From an uncultured beta proteobacterium (GTDB lineage Bacteria; Pseudomonadota; Gammaproteobacteria; Burkholderiales; Burkholderiaceae): a DNA stretch of 13,881 nt. Numbering within the stretch: position 1 is the first letter of the stretch; every line of letters starts with the position of its first letter. Location: positions 1 to 13,881 of the forward strand of contig CAJARE010000250.1 of assembly GCA_903944255.1 (NCBI GenBank), in the 5' to 3' direction. The notes under the pieces are model-generated. The model saw only the letters and a list, made by a program, of their open reading frames with translations, made no database searches and was not told where the DNA came from. The translations under genes and the position numbers were made by a program. This document shows, one piece after another, positions 13,757-13,881 of the stretch.

Positions 13757-13846
13757 TACGGCAGTAAGTATTGGCTTGACACCGCATTTTGAGCATTTAG
13801 GTAGTGTTTTTTGCTAATCTGCTCGCCACATTAAACAGAGAATAAG

Positions 13847-13881
13847 ATGAATTTATTTGGAAAAGTCACGGGGGCTTCGCT
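13847..13881 (+). CDS. Start of a further gene (partial), possibly cytochrome c oxidase subunit II
   Basis: An ATG at 13847 with AGAG six bases upstream opens a frame reading MNLFGKVTGAS that runs off the window edge. Only 11 complete codons are visible, far too few to identify a family. The suggestion of coxB is inference: in Burkholderiales the cox operon commonly follows the comF and BioC-like methyltransferase genes, and the start Met-Asn-Leu-Phe-Gly-Lys could be the lead-in to its signal peptide. A dedicated promoter upstream (13728-13756) fits the first gene of a new operon. Confidence 0.4.
   Translation, partial: MNLFGKVTGAS

Noticed and set aside
13776..13804. TTGACA at 13776 as the -35 of a second promoter.
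   Set aside because: No acceptable -10 lies 15-19 bases downstream; the best hexamers match TATAAT at only two or three positions.
1..13881. A defence, mobile or biosynthetic accessory system.
   Set aside because: Every gene matches a housekeeping family in a gene order known from Burkholderiales; no integrase, transposase, repeat array or unusual composition is seen.

Overview
The window looks like ordinary core chromosome of a small-genome betaproteobacterium. A moderately low GC content, the gene order and the protein types fit Burkholderiales, most likely Polynucleobacter or a close relative. That assignment rests on recognising the gene neighbourhood and was not tested by a search. I see no insertion sequence, prophage, CRISPR array, tRNA or rRNA. 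Genes are packed tightly and no gene-free stretch exceeds 300 bases.

Layout from left to right. (1) Positions 1-1567 hold the last codons of a P-II protein (glnK/glnB) and then the ammonium transporter amtB, closed by a clear intrinsic terminator. (2) Positions 1672-6405 form a forward operon: gshA, gshB, a mannose-type EIIA, ptsH and ptsI. It joins glutathione synthesis to a permease-less, probably regulatory phosphotransferase chain. (3) Positions 6408-9323 are a reverse operon, transcribed gpmA - ctpA - moeB. (4) Positions 9343-11604 are a forward operon of a membrane-anchored rhodanese, grxC, secB and gpsA, the same order as yibN-grxC-secB-gpsA in Escherichia coli. (5) Positions 11607-12841 are a reverse pair, comF then trmL. 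(6) Positions 12865-13653 encode a methyltransferase-like protein with a degenerate SAM motif. After a 193-base spacer with a probable promoter, a new gene begins at 13847; its context suggests cytochrome c oxidase subunit II.

The most interesting signal lies at the operon starts rather than in any gene. At gshA, gpmA, the rhodanese and the methyltransferase, a good -10 hexamer ends exactly six bases before an ATG, and no Shine-Dalgarno sequence is present. Transcription would then start at or next to the A of the start codon, giving leaderless mRNAs. Two of the sites are divergent gene pairs: gpmA and the rhodanese have overlapping -10 boxes on opposite strands, and comF and the methyltransferase share a perfect 16-base palindrome containing one symmetric -10. 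By contrast, genes inside operons such as amtB and grxC carry clear Shine-Dalgarno sequences. Both convergent gene pairs (ptsI/moeB and gpsA/trmL) end only two bases apart, so transcript ends may overlap.
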